The notes under the pieces are model-generated. The model was not told the DNA's origin and did no database searches. It worked only from the letters and a program-made list of their open reading frames with translations. Shown piece by piece: positions 51,861 to 60,821 of a stretch of 60,904 nucleotides of DNA. This DNA is from Ktedonobacterales bacterium (lineage in GTDB: Bacteria; Chloroflexota; Ktedonobacteria; Ktedonobacterales; Ktedonobacteraceae): positions 1 to 60,904 of the forward strand of contig DAIDJF010000032.1 in NCBI GenBank assembly GCA_027451525.1, written 5' to 3'. The stretch's first letter is position 1; the number at the start of each line of letters is the position of its first letter. A program made the position numbers and the translations under genes.

Positions 51861-53345
51861 ATGAAAAAACCCGAGTATAAGTGGATAGCTCTTTTGGTAA
51901 CAACCATCGGTTCTTTTATGGCGGCTCTGGACTCCACAATTGTCATTCTGGCATTGCCTAACATGCTGCAAGATTTGCATTCTGACCTTGTACGCATGAC
52001 ATGGGTTATTCTGGGGTATTTAATTGTGAGCACCGTTCTACAGCTCACTTTTGGGCGCATGGCAGATATGTTTGGGCGTGTGCGCCTCTACAATCTGGGA
52101 TTTGTCATATTTACAATCGGCTCTGTCTTATGTGGTATCGCCCCTAATGATAACCTGCTAATCGCCGCGCGTGTCGTTCAAGGCATCGGCGGAGCCATGT
52201 TAACCGCCAACTCGATGGCAATCATCACCGAAGTCTTTCCTGCCAACCAACGCGGACAGGCCATGGGCATTAACGCCATTACCTGGGGAGCTGGTAGCGT
52301 GCTTGGTCCGGTATTGGGCGGCCTAATCTTAGCGGTCTCAAGCTGGCGATGGATTTTCCTGGTTAATCTGCCCATCGGCATTATCGCGACGCTGGCCGCG
52401 TATTTCCTGCTCCACGATATTGCTCCCAATCCACGCGGAGAGCGTTTCGATCTACTGGGCGCGTTCCTTTTCTGCATTGGATTAGTTGCGCTGCTCTTCG
52501 GCTTGATGAGCAGTATCGGCACGGGCCTGTTCTCACCCGTTGTGCTCAGCACTTTAGCAATCGCGGTTGTCGCGTTCAGCCTTTTTGCGATCTGGGAGCG
52601 GCGCGTCGCCTCGCCGATGCTCGACCTACATCTTTTCGCTAACCGCCGCTATGCCTTCTCAGTGACGGCGGCAACATTACAATCGCTGGCCGTCTTTGCG
52701 GTAAACTTTCTAATCATCTTTTACTTACAAGGTGTCCGTGGCTACAATCCACTCACGGCCGCACTCCTCATCCTCCCTCTTCCACTACTCACGTCTATTG
52801 TCGGTCCATTAGGTGGACAATGGGCTGACCATGATCGCTTTAAGGGCACGACGCCTGCAACTGTTGGCCTTGTTGTTCAAACCATTGCGCTCGTCTTGCT
52901 GGCATTTTTGACACCCAATACGCCCTATATCGTTCTGGCTCTCGCGCTGGCCCTCATGGGATTGGGCGGAGCATTCTTCTGGTCACCCAATACCAGCACA
53001 ACTATGGGCGCGGCCCCACGCAATCGGCTTGGCGTGGCATCGGCAACACTCAATACGATGCGCAATGTCGGGATGGTCTGTAGTTTCGCTCTCGCGCTCA
53101 GCGTTGCTGCCGCTTCGATGCCACCCGCGCTAGTCAATGCCGTCTTCCTCGGCACAGTAGGCCATCTTGAGGCTGGTATCTCACAAGCCTTTACTACCGC
53201 CATGAGTCACGCCTTTGTGGCCTCCGCTGTGATTTCGGTGATCGCCCTCGTCTTCTCGGTCATACGTGAAGGGCGTAACACGACAACAGAGGAGAGTCCT
53301 ACAAATCCAGCAGAACCAGTATCAAAAGAGGCAACCATGCCTTAA
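51861..53345 (+). CDS. DHA2-family (EmrB/QacA-type) MFS drug transporter
   Basis: The 494-residue protein has about 14 hydrophobic helices. The first helices contain SFMAALDSTIVILALPNML and GRMADMFGRVRLYN (motif A), then the 14-TMS-type RVVQGIGGAMLTANSMAII and GPVLGGLI (motif C). It is a proton-driven exporter of unknown drugs or metabolites. The ATG (MKKPEYK) follows CAAGGATTG. It overlaps the convergent FUSC gene by four bases (TTAA). Confidence 0.92.
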   Translation: MKKPEYKWIALLVTTIGSFMAALDSTIVILALPNMLQDLHSDLVRMTWVILGYLIVSTVLQLTFGRMADMFGRVRLYNLGFVIFTIGSVLCGIAPNDNLLIAARVVQGIGGAMLTANSMAIITEVFPANQRGQAMGINAITWGAGSVLGPVLGGLILAVSSWRWIFLVNLPIGIIATLAAYFLLHDIAPNPRGERFDLLGAFLFCIGLVALLFGLMSSIGTGLFSPVVLSTLAIAVVAFSLFAIWERRVASPMLDLHLFANRRYAFSVTAATLQSLAVFAVNFLIIFYLQGVRGYNPLTAALLILPLPLLTSIVGPLGGQWADHDRFKGTTPATVGLVVQTIALVLLAFLTPNTPYIVLALALALMGLGGAFFWSPNTSTTMGAAPRNRLGVASATLNTMRNVGMVCSFALALSVAAASMPPALVNAVFLGTVGHLEAGISQAFTTAMSHAFVASAVISVIALVFSVIREGRNTTTEESPTNPAEPVSKEATMP

Positions 53346-54496
53346 AACCAAATGTCTAGCGCATGTCCTAGATGAGTGACCAATAACTGCGCGATCACAT
53401 TTACAGCATCCACAATCCGCCTGGCCTCCGCGTAGACCACAGATTGCTCCGCACGCACCGCCTTTGCCTCTGGTGCGTGTGGACTTTTTAGTGCATTGAG
53501 CGTGGCACGCAGATCAGGCAAAACGCCCACAGGTTGAGAGGTGCGTAAGGCTGTCGCCAACTTGAGCAGCGTCTCATCGACCTGATTGGCAAAAAGCGCG
53601 CATTCAGGAAAGGCATAGTGTGTAGGATTTTCAATCAAGTACGCTTGTAAAGCAACAAAGCTTTGTGCCAGCGTGTCGCTCGCATTCAATATCCCTTGCG
53701 CCATCTCAGCATCGATGCGATGCGCGCGTGGCTCTTGGAGCGAACGTTGTATCGAGGCATTTGTGTTTGAACGGCTCAGACGTGCCTCTCTTTGCAGCTT
53801 ATGCAGCAGAGCATCATCGTAGCTGGATGGATTGACATAGGCAGACATGACCGTCACAAAATAGCGACGGAGGACATCCAAACGTTGAGCCAGATTATTC
53901 GCCACATATCTACGTTCCCACGTGGGCCAGATTCTATAAATGACCAGCGCAATGATGCCTCCAATCGCAGTATCAATGGCGCGATACTCCACGGTTACCA
54001 ACGGCTGCGGAATGACAAACGAGAGGAGAAACACCACTTCCATCGTGACAAACACTGAGAAGAGCGCATAGTTAGCTAGCAGGAGCGAAAACGCAGCATA
54101 GGCCATGACCACGTCCAGAATAACCAGAATGGGCGGCGTTGGGTGTACCACTACAATCAAGAGTGTTGTCAGTATCGCTCCCAGCATCGTACCAAGCAAA
54201 CGCGCCACACCCCGTGTAAAGGTTGTCGTAAAATCAGGTTTCAGAACCAGCAAAGCCGTCAGCGCAATCCAGTAGCCACGTTGAATGGGCAACGATAACA
54301 AGCTGTAGAGAGCCGTAATCAGCATGAGCGTAAATCCCAAACGCAGAGCGTGGCGAAATGCTGCCGACTGAAAAGAGAGGTTGGCGCGCAACGTTGTCCA
54401 TACAGATTCTTGCGCTTGCAAAGAGATCTGCGGCAACGCAACTCGCCATACTAGTGTGTACACGTCGCTAGCGGCCTGATAGATAGCAAGCAACAA
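53342..54496 (-). CDS. FUSC-domain membrane protein, apparently half-size
   Basis: The 384-residue protein has six hydrophobic segments (about 45-190) with the FUSC pattern (RANLSFQSAAFRHALRLGFTL; QRGYWIALTALLVLKPDFTTTF; GVARLLGTMLGAI), then a helical cytoplasmic tail. Full members of this family usually carry an N-terminal membrane half before this region; here the reading frame begins only about 30 residues ahead, with a TTG, eight bases from the divergent M20 gene. It may be naturally short or the remnant of a deletion. It probably exports aromatic acids. Confidence 0.75.
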   Translation of the reverse strand: MLLAIYQAASDVYTLVWRVALPQISLQAQESVWTTLRANLSFQSAAFRHALRLGFTLMLITALYSLLSLPIQRGYWIALTALLVLKPDFTTTFTRGVARLLGTMLGAILTTLLIVVVHPTPPILVILDVVMAYAAFSLLLANYALFSVFVTMEVVFLLSFVIPQPLVTVEYRAIDTAIGGIIALVIYRIWPTWERRYVANNLAQRLDVLRRYFVTVMSAYVNPSSYDDALLHKLQREARLSRSNTNASIQRSLQEPRAHRIDAEMAQGILNASDTLAQSFVALQAYLIENPTHYAFPECALFANQVDETLLKLATALRTSQPVGVLPDLRATLNALKSPHAPEAKAVRAEQSVVYAEARRIVDAVNVIAQLLVTHLGHALDIWF

Positions 54497-54519
54497 GTGT
54501 TCGCGTGTACAATAACAAG

Positions 54520-55791
54520 ATGATGAGCAACACAGAGTTCCTGAAAGGCATTCACGTGGAAAAACAAGAGCAGATTATAGCAGCAGTGAACCAGCAATTC
54601 GCACAAGAGATCGCGTTTCTACAGCAACTTGTGCGCGCGAAAAGTGCTAATCCTTTTCCCCCCGGCAGCGCACCCGCCGATGTGCCAGTCGAGCAAGAGG
54701 TGGCCCACATCATCGCACAGGAACTAGACCATCTCGGCTTCTCGCCACAACTAACAGGCGTCTCGCCACAGCGTCCCAATGTCGTCTGCCACATCCCCGG
54801 TGCAGTAGCAGACAGTAGAACGCTGATCTTAAACACACACATGGACACCGTTGAGACCACTGGCTACACGCGCGATCCTTGGGGCGCACAACTGCTTGAT
54901 GGTCGTCTCTATGGCATGGGTGTTGCCGACGCCAAAGCGCAAATCGCGGCCTTTATCTATGCGCTGCTGGCACTGCGCTCCGCCAATATCAGGCTAGCAG
55001 GCAACGTCACGCTGGCTTTCGTTGTTGACGAAGAAACAGGAGCCTGCTCGCCCTATGGCACGCGCTATCTTCTCGAACAAGGAATTATTGATGGGGATGC
55101 CGCGATTGTGGGAGAACCCGGCGACGAGAGCATCGCTATCGCCCATCGTGGCCTCTATCGTTTCCGCCTGCGCACACTGGGTGAGGCGACACACACGGGC
55201 CTCTCAGCCTGGGAGCAGGGCACGCACGGGCATAACGCCATTCTCGATATGGCCCGTGCCACACTTGCCTTAGCAGATCTCACCTTACCCGCTGTATCTA
55301 CACCCGCTTTCCCACATAATCGCTCCGTCTTCACCTTTCCCACGCTCATCTCCGGCGGCAGCGGTATCAATGTCGTTCCAGCACTATGTGAAGCATACGG
55401 TGATGTGCGACTCTTGCCCGGCATTACAGGCGAAACGGTAAGCAATCTCATCCATCAGCGACTCCAACAGCACGGCATCACGCCAGAACACTATCAACTG
55501 GAAGAACTGCTCTTCGTGCCCGCAGCTGAAACCGCAGAGCATACTGCAATCGTACAACTACTGGCTGAAGCCGCGCAACAGATCACTGGCACACGCCCAC
55601 CGCTAGAAGGCTGCGGCCCTGCCTGTGATGGCTGGATGTTTATCACACGCGGCATTCCCGCTATTTGCGGCTATGGTGCGGCCTGTGGCGGCGTTCATGG
55701 AGCCGACGAGTGGATCGACCTGGAGAGCCTGCGCCAGCTTACCAGTATCTACGCGCATACGATTATGGCTTACTGCCAGCCTGCACAATGA
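54520..55791 (+). CDS. M20-family peptidase / deacylase (ArgE/DapE-like)
   Basis: The 423-residue enzyme has a two-metal catalytic domain with NTHMDTV, GMGVADAKAQ, VDEETGAC (catalytic Glu pair) and CGGVHGADEWI (terminal His), interrupted by a dimerisation domain starting near HRGLYRFRLR. It hydrolyses an N-acyl amino acid or dipeptide. The ATG at 54520 lies just after a TACAAT box, so the mRNA may be leaderless; a GTG at 54505 is an alternative start. Confidence 0.9.
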   Translation: MMSNTEFLKGIHVEKQEQIIAAVNQQFAQEIAFLQQLVRAKSANPFPPGSAPADVPVEQEVAHIIAQELDHLGFSPQLTGVSPQRPNVVCHIPGAVADSRTLILNTHMDTVETTGYTRDPWGAQLLDGRLYGMGVADAKAQIAAFIYALLALRSANIRLAGNVTLAFVVDEETGACSPYGTRYLLEQGIIDGDAAIVGEPGDESIAIAHRGLYRFRLRTLGEATHTGLSAWEQGTHGHNAILDMARATLALADLTLPAVSTPAFPHNRSVFTFPTLISGGSGINVVPALCEAYGDVRLLPGITGETVSNLIHQRLQQHGITPEHYQLEELLFVPAAETAEHTAIVQLLAEAAQQITGTRPPLEGCGPACDGWMFITRGIPAICGYGAACGGVHGADEWIDLESLRQLTSIYAHTIMAYCQPAQ

Positions 55792-55873
55792 AACGCGCAT
55801 CATCCTCTCAGACGTTACCTATAAGGAATGTCACAATCTACCCATGTGCATAGCAGTTAGAGAGGAAGAGCCG

Positions 55874-56905
55874 ATGTTACAACTTGGTTGGAAAGCAGGA
55901 CCAGAACAGTATCCCCCCGTAGAACTCTTGGAATACGCCATTCGTGCTGATGATGCAGGTTTCGATCTGATCGATATCAGCGACCATTTTCATCCCTGGA
56001 GCGAGGATGGACAGGCCGCCTTTACCTGGACATGGCTGGGAGCTGCCGCTATCAAAACGCAGCGCAGTATCCTCAGTCCGGGCGTGACCTGTCCCATTCT
56101 GCGCTATCATCCCTCCGTGATTGCGCAGGCCGCAGCCACACTCTCGCACTTTGCCCCCAAACGGACATGGCTTGGCGTCGGCACGGGCGAGGCAATCAAC
56201 GAGTTTGCCGCAACGGGACAGTGGCCCGATTATGCTGAACGGCGTGAACGGCTAGCAGAAGCTATCGACCTGATGCGCGCGCTCTGGCGTGGTGAACCCG
56301 TCAACTACGAGGGTAAATATTACCAGACCCATAAGGCAAAACTCTATACCCCTCCAACTTCAACCATTCCCATTATCGTCTCGTCTCTTGTACCACAGAG
56401 CGCGAGTTTCGCGGGTGAATATGGCGATGGCCTCTGGACCGTGGGCGGGAAGCAACCAGAGCTTTATAAACAGATCATCAAGAACTTTGAAGCTGGTGCT
56501 ATCAGAGCACATAAGGACCCTGTACGCCTGCCACGCCTCATTGAGCTGAATGTGGCATATAGCAACAATATTGACGAGGCTATTCAGGAAAATCTCAAAT
56601 ATTGGGCAGGTAGCTATGTACCAGCACTCTTCAATCAGAAAATCTTCTCGCCAAAAATGTCCCAGGAGAACGGTGAAGTAGTTGGCGCGGAAACATTGAA
56701 AAAAGGTGGTTGTTTCTCAGCCAATCCCGAAGATCACATTAAATTTGCACAACAGTATATCGACATAGGCTTCGACACGCTCATTTTCCACTCAGCAGGA
56801 CCAGATCAGCGCGGCTTTATCGACCGCTATGCCCGTGATGTCTTGCCACATCTGCGCTCACTCGCATCCCATTCGCGCACACAGGAAGGTATCATCGCGC
56901 AATAA
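55874..56905 (+). CDS. F420-dependent glucose-6-phosphate dehydrogenase-like oxidoreductase
   Basis: The 343-residue luciferase-like barrel matches the FGD group: start LQLGWKAGPEQYPPVELLEYA, then FDLIDISDHFHPW with the active His, TWLGVGTGEAINE and RLAEAIDLMRALWRGEPVNYEG. It probably reduces cofactor F420 with a sugar phosphate or a related substrate. The ATG follows GAGGAAGAG. In-frame extension upstream overlaps the M20 gene and is not credible. Confidence 0.88.
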   Translation: MLQLGWKAGPEQYPPVELLEYAIRADDAGFDLIDISDHFHPWSEDGQAAFTWTWLGAAAIKTQRSILSPGVTCPILRYHPSVIAQAAATLSHFAPKRTWLGVGTGEAINEFAATGQWPDYAERRERLAEAIDLMRALWRGEPVNYEGKYYQTHKAKLYTPPTSTIPIIVSSLVPQSASFAGEYGDGLWTVGGKQPELYKQIIKNFEAGAIRAHKDPVRLPRLIELNVAYSNNIDEAIQENLKYWAGSYVPALFNQKIFSPKMSQENGEVVGAETLKKGGCFSANPEDHIKFAQQYIDIGFDTLIFHSAGPDQRGFIDRYARDVLPHLRSLASHSRTQEGIIAQ

Positions 56906-56922
56906 ATCCAGGCTTACGATAC

Positions 56923-56974
56923 GACGAACAGTGATGGCATCGTTATGTGCTTTGACTGACCATCACTGTTCGTC
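56923..56974. terminator. Hairpin at the convergent F420 / TetR ends
   Basis: GACGAACAGTGATGG (56923-56937) pairs perfectly with CCATCACTGTTCGTC (56960-56974) over a 22-base loop. The TetR stop codon (56963-56965) lies in the right arm. Confidence 0.7.
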
Positions 56975-57556
56975 ATTAAGAGTCGGGACTATCATCGTGT
57001 CTGTCGGACATACAATCAAATCGCAGTAAATACGTCCCATCTGCTCTGGTGGATAAGGCATATCATGTTCTAACCACCACTGAATAAGACTGACTGATGA
57101 CGTAATCAGATGATGAGCGACAACTTCAATAGGCACAGTGCTTTGCGGATGAGCGCGATGCTGCTGCAGGAAACTGCGCGTTCCCGCTGCAATAATACGT
57201 GGCATTAATGCTGATGAACCCTGGCTGCGCAATAACACCTGAATCATCTCACTATGCATTTGCACATAACGAAACAAGAGCGTCCCCACAAGGGCGGGAT
57301 CTGTATCAGGCTTCGCGGGCAACAAAGCTTCCGTCAATTCATCCAGAATGACATCCAACACATCTTGCAGCAAGGCATCCTTGTCATGATAATGACGAAA
57401 AAATGTCGCGTAGCCGACATCCGCCCGCACGGTGATATCACGAATAGTGACGGCTTCGTAGCCCTTTTCCAGGGTCAGGGCAATTAACGCGCGGGCCAAC
57501 AGCTTCTGTGTGCGTTTAACTCGTTTATCTCGTGCATCCATTTCCATACTTCGCAT
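56963..57556 (-). CDS. TetR/AcrR-family repressor
   Basis: The 197-residue protein has an N-terminal helix-turn-helix (about 12-58; LARALIALTLEKGYEAVTIRDI then ADVGYATFFRHYHDKDALL in the recognition helix) and a helical ligand domain. It is divergent from the P450 gene, with a perfect long palindrome between them, and so probably represses the P450 and itself. In-frame ATGs at 57547 and 57541 are alternative starts. Confidence 0.9.
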   Translation of the reverse strand: MRSMEMDARDKRVKRTQKLLARALIALTLEKGYEAVTIRDITVRADVGYATFFRHYHDKDALLQDVLDVILDELTEALLPAKPDTDPALVGTLLFRYVQMHSEMIQVLLRSQGSSALMPRIIAAGTRSFLQQHRAHPQSTVPIEVVAHHLITSSVSLIQWWLEHDMPYPPEQMGRIYCDLIVCPTDTMIVPTLNDEQ

Positions 57557-57651
57557 GAGAACATTTTTCCGATCTCTCTTATCATATCACGTTAGTAAAT
57601 AAATCGCCTGCCCGCTCGGACAGGACTTTCACCAAAATGAACAGGTTACTC

Positions 57652-57717
57652 TTGACATGTTTCCCATTTATGATCTATCGTATATGTTATGATACATGTA
57701 GTATCATAACATATACG
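57652..57717. promoter_or_regulatory. TetR-type operator over the P450 promoter
   Basis: CGTATATGTTATGATAC (57679-57695) and GTATCATAACATATACG (57701-57717) are perfect 17-base arms around ATGTA. TTGACA lies at 57652-57657 upstream, with weak -10 candidates at the left edge of the palindrome. Binding would block P450 transcription and probably tetR as well. Confidence 0.75.
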
Positions 57718-57766
57718 AACAAGTAGGCAGGCCAATACTATTGACTATCAATAACGGAGCAAATCA

Positions 57767-59065
57767 TTGCAAACAGAGCAACAAAACATAGACAATACCG
57801 CAGAAGCACAAATTTTACAAACAGCAGGATCTACCGAAGCAGAACAAGCACGTAGCGGACATTGCCCTATCGACCATCGCTTCCTGAGTCGCCAGAAGAC
57901 CGCGCAACATGACGAACCAGTAGATCGTCCTATCGAATGTGATGCGCAAGGCGTCTGGCATGTGCGTGGTTTCAGCGAGGCGCGCACGCTCCTCCGCACA
58001 GGCGACACGAAACAGGCGGGCTTTAATGCTGAACAGATCGAACAATTTAGTTCTCGCATGAAAGCTCCAATCCTTTATCAGGAGGGCAAACCACACCATC
58101 AGCAGCGCAAACAGACAGCGCGTTTTTTCACACCGAAAGTTGTTCAAAGCAATTACAGTGAGATTACCGAGCGATTTGCCGACCAGTTGGTAAGCGAATT
58201 TCAACAGAAAAAGCATGGGAACGTCAACCGGATGGCCGTTCTGCTGGCCGCACGGGTAGCTGGTGAGGTAATCGGTCTAAAAAATAGTCCGCTCAAAAGC
58301 ATGGTGCGCCGTATCGAAGCTTTTTTTGAGCAACCAGACGCAGAACAACAGCGCAGTCGGAACCCGCTACGCTGGCTCACCTCTCTCCGTAACAATTTCG
58401 CGCTCTCCCTGTTCTTCTTCCTCGATGTGCGACCTGCCATTAACGCACGGCACCGCGCACCGAAAGAAGACATCATCTCTTACCTGCTTTCACAAAAGTA
58501 CAATGATGCCGAGATTTTGACCGAATGTGTCACCTACGCGGCAGCAGGCATTACCACGACGCGCGAATTTATCAGTATCGCGGCATGGCACATGCTCGAA
58601 CAGCCAGTATTACGCGAGCGATTTATCAACGCATCTGAAGAAGAGCGGTACGCAATATTACACGAGCTATTGCGTGTCGAGCCTGTCATCGGTCATATCT
58701 ACCGGCGCACCAATAGCGCGCTTACGCTCGAAAGTCGAGGCAAAGAGATCGCTATTCCTGCTGGCGCATTGATTGATATTCATGTTTACGGTGCCAACGC
58801 TGATGAGAGCATTGTCGGCGCATACCCACAAATGGTCTGTCCCGGACGCCCTCTGACAGACGAGCGAGCCTACCATGAAATGATGAGTTTTGGCGATGGA
58901 CATCATCGCTGTCCTGGCTTCTACGTGGCAATTCAGGAGACCGACATCTTTTTGCGTCGCTTCTTTGCCCTGGGCAACATTCACATTGAACAAGCACCAA
59001 CAGTGAAGTGGAACTCGACCACTTCTGGCTATGAACTGCGCGATTTTAGTGTTAGATTAGACTAA
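57767..59065 (+). CDS. Cytochrome P450
   Basis: The 432-residue protein has the P450 landmarks: oxygen-binding I-helix AAAGITTTREF, K-helix E-x-x-R in HELLRVEP, and heme-thiolate loop FGDGHHRCPGFYVA with the axial Cys. The N-terminal ~45 residues are polar, with CPIDHRF, and there is no membrane anchor, so it is soluble and needs a ferredoxin-type partner. The TTG start has ACGGAG seven bases upstream. It is regulated by the divergent TetR and ends in a clear terminator. Confidence 0.92.
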   Translation: MQTEQQNIDNTAEAQILQTAGSTEAEQARSGHCPIDHRFLSRQKTAQHDEPVDRPIECDAQGVWHVRGFSEARTLLRTGDTKQAGFNAEQIEQFSSRMKAPILYQEGKPHHQQRKQTARFFTPKVVQSNYSEITERFADQLVSEFQQKKHGNVNRMAVLLAARVAGEVIGLKNSPLKSMVRRIEAFFEQPDAEQQRSRNPLRWLTSLRNNFALSLFFFLDVRPAINARHRAPKEDIISYLLSQKYNDAEILTECVTYAAAGITTTREFISIAAWHMLEQPVLRERFINASEEERYAILHELLRVEPVIGHIYRRTNSALTLESRGKEIAIPAGALIDIHVYGANADESIVGAYPQMVCPGRPLTDERAYHEMMSFGDGHHRCPGFYVAIQETDIFLRRFFALGNIHIEQAPTVKWNSTTSGYELRDFSVRLD

Positions 59066-59090
59066 CACGCGGTTATACATCTGCTTTTTG

Positions 59091-59146
59091 CCCTATGGTA
59101 TATGTTCCATGTTGATAGGTACAATACCCATAGGGACTTTTTTTTG
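59091..59146 (+). terminator. Rho-independent terminator of the P450 gene
   Basis: CCCTATGGTAT (59091-59101) pairs with ATACCCATAGGG (59124-59135) with one bulge, followed by ACTTTTTTTTG. Confidence 0.85.
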
Positions 59147-59250
59147 TTTGCATATGCTCATCATATGACGATACTATATAGACACAACTATACACGGCCA
59201 ACGCCGATACCATATAGCAACCTTTTACAAAGAACAAGGGACAAGGTGCC

Positions 59251-60723
59251 ATGCAGCCATTTTTTCGTCAAAATATTCAACGCTCGCTTGAAGAGACACG
59301 CTCACTCCTTACAAAAGAGAACCGCTCGCTCGGCTTAGGTTCTGTGCTTGCGCGTCTGGGCGATCTGACGCGCTCGAACGCATTTCTGTGGGCCGAGACA
59401 GGCTTGTTGATGCAAGAACAGAACAGTCGGGGAAACGCGATTGGGCAAACACTGACACGCTCGCTCGCGTTAGGGACCCTCGCGACCGATATCATCTCTG
59501 GCTACCTTTCATTGCGTGAGCGCGCGCGCCTCTGGCCTGATCTGGTGCAAGAACGCGATTGGGAACTTCAACACCAACGTGGAGCCAACCACGTATTAGA
59601 CACGGCAGCATCACTGGGTGGCGCAATGATTAAAGCATGTCAGTTTGCCTCAACGCGCCCAGACTTGCTGCCTGCCATCTATATCCAGACACTTGCCAGC
59701 CTGCAAGATCGCCTGCCACCACATCCCTGGTCTACGATAAAAGTAGAAATCGCGCAAGAACTGGGGCGCAGTCTGACAGAAGTCTTCGCGGAAATCGAGC
59801 CGGAGCCAGTCGCAGCAGCATCGATTGCGCAGGTTCATCGCGCTCGCCTGCATGATGGTCGTCAGGTCGCGGTTAAGATACAATACCCTGAGGTTGCCAG
59901 CCTGATCTCTACCGACTTGGCCTTAATGGAGCGCGTTCTGGCGGCACAACCGCGTATTGCTCCCGATCTTCAGCTACGCCCTATCCTCGACTACCTGCGC
60001 GCCACCTTGCCTTTAGAACTCGATTTCCGCCGCGAGGCACGCCTGATGACAAAGTTGCGTTCGGCCTTGCGCCATCATGATGATGTTGTCGTTCCAACCA
60101 TCATTCCTGAATTGGTTAGCGATCATCTCCTCGTAATGGAGTTCGTAGAAGGCATCAAAATCACCGACCGCCCGGCACTGCTCAAGGCGGGCATCGACCC
60201 CGATCAGGTTGCGCGCCAACTCAATGCCCTGTACGCTGAGCAGATGATGCAACTCGGTATTCTCCACGCGGACCCACATCCTGGCAATATCCTTGCGCAG
60301 CCCGGACCAAACGGACCACGCATCGTCCTGCTCGATCACGGCCTGACTGTTGAGCTAGCACCCGCGTTAATACAGTCGCTACGCACAATGGTACAGAGCC
60401 TGACAGAGGGTGATTTCGACCGCTTAACACAAGCACTGGTGGATGCTGGACTACAACTGGACGAAGAAACCGAGATAACAACCTTGCTGCAACTCGTTGG
60501 TGTCCTCTTCGGTGGCTCAACGAGTGATGTTCAATCAGGCAGTTCCCCCATCGCGGTTAGCAGCCGTTTGGGACGCAGCATCGGGCGTCTCTCGATTGAC
60601 CTGATCCTCGTGGGACGCGCCCTTGGCCTGCTCGATGGCATTACACGCCAACTCTCTTCTACCATCGACGTTTTAGATGTCATCGGACAATATAGCAATA
60701 CACAGGCAGCACAGGCGTCCTAA
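59251..60723 (+). CDS. UbiB/AarF (ABC1) atypical kinase-family protein
   Basis: The 490-residue protein has the UbiB motifs. The K-x-G-Q helix reads IKACQFASTRPDLLP (Gly changed to Cys). It also has the Ala-rich loop PVAAASIAQVHRA, VAVKIQYP, the catalytic loop LHADPHPGN and LLDHGL in place of DFG. A ~110-residue N-terminal extension precedes the domain. Family members support isoprenoid-quinone or lipid metabolism through ATP hydrolysis. Ribosome site: ACAAGGT before the ATG. Confidence 0.9.
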   Translation: MQPFFRQNIQRSLEETRSLLTKENRSLGLGSVLARLGDLTRSNAFLWAETGLLMQEQNSRGNAIGQTLTRSLALGTLATDIISGYLSLRERARLWPDLVQERDWELQHQRGANHVLDTAASLGGAMIKACQFASTRPDLLPAIYIQTLASLQDRLPPHPWSTIKVEIAQELGRSLTEVFAEIEPEPVAAASIAQVHRARLHDGRQVAVKIQYPEVASLISTDLALMERVLAAQPRIAPDLQLRPILDYLRATLPLELDFRREARLMTKLRSALRHHDDVVVPTIIPELVSDHLLVMEFVEGIKITDRPALLKAGIDPDQVARQLNALYAEQMMQLGILHADPHPGNILAQPGPNGPRIVLLDHGLTVELAPALIQSLRTMVQSLTEGDFDRLTQALVDAGLQLDEETEITTLLQLVGVLFGGSTSDVQSGSSPIAVSSRLGRSIGRLSIDLILVGRALGLLDGITRQLSSTIDVLDVIGQYSNTQAAQAS

Positions 60724-60821
60724 TCGACGGATTCTGACGACATACACGCAATTATTGGTGTGTAACGAAATACCTTGCGAATTGGTAGTACTCTGTCAAT
60801 CTTCATTCCAACTGTTTGGGA

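Noticed and set aside
50079..53345. A biosynthetic gene cluster (transferase, thioesterase, exporter)
   Set aside because: No NRPS, PKS or tailoring core is present. The exporter is divergent and separately promoted.
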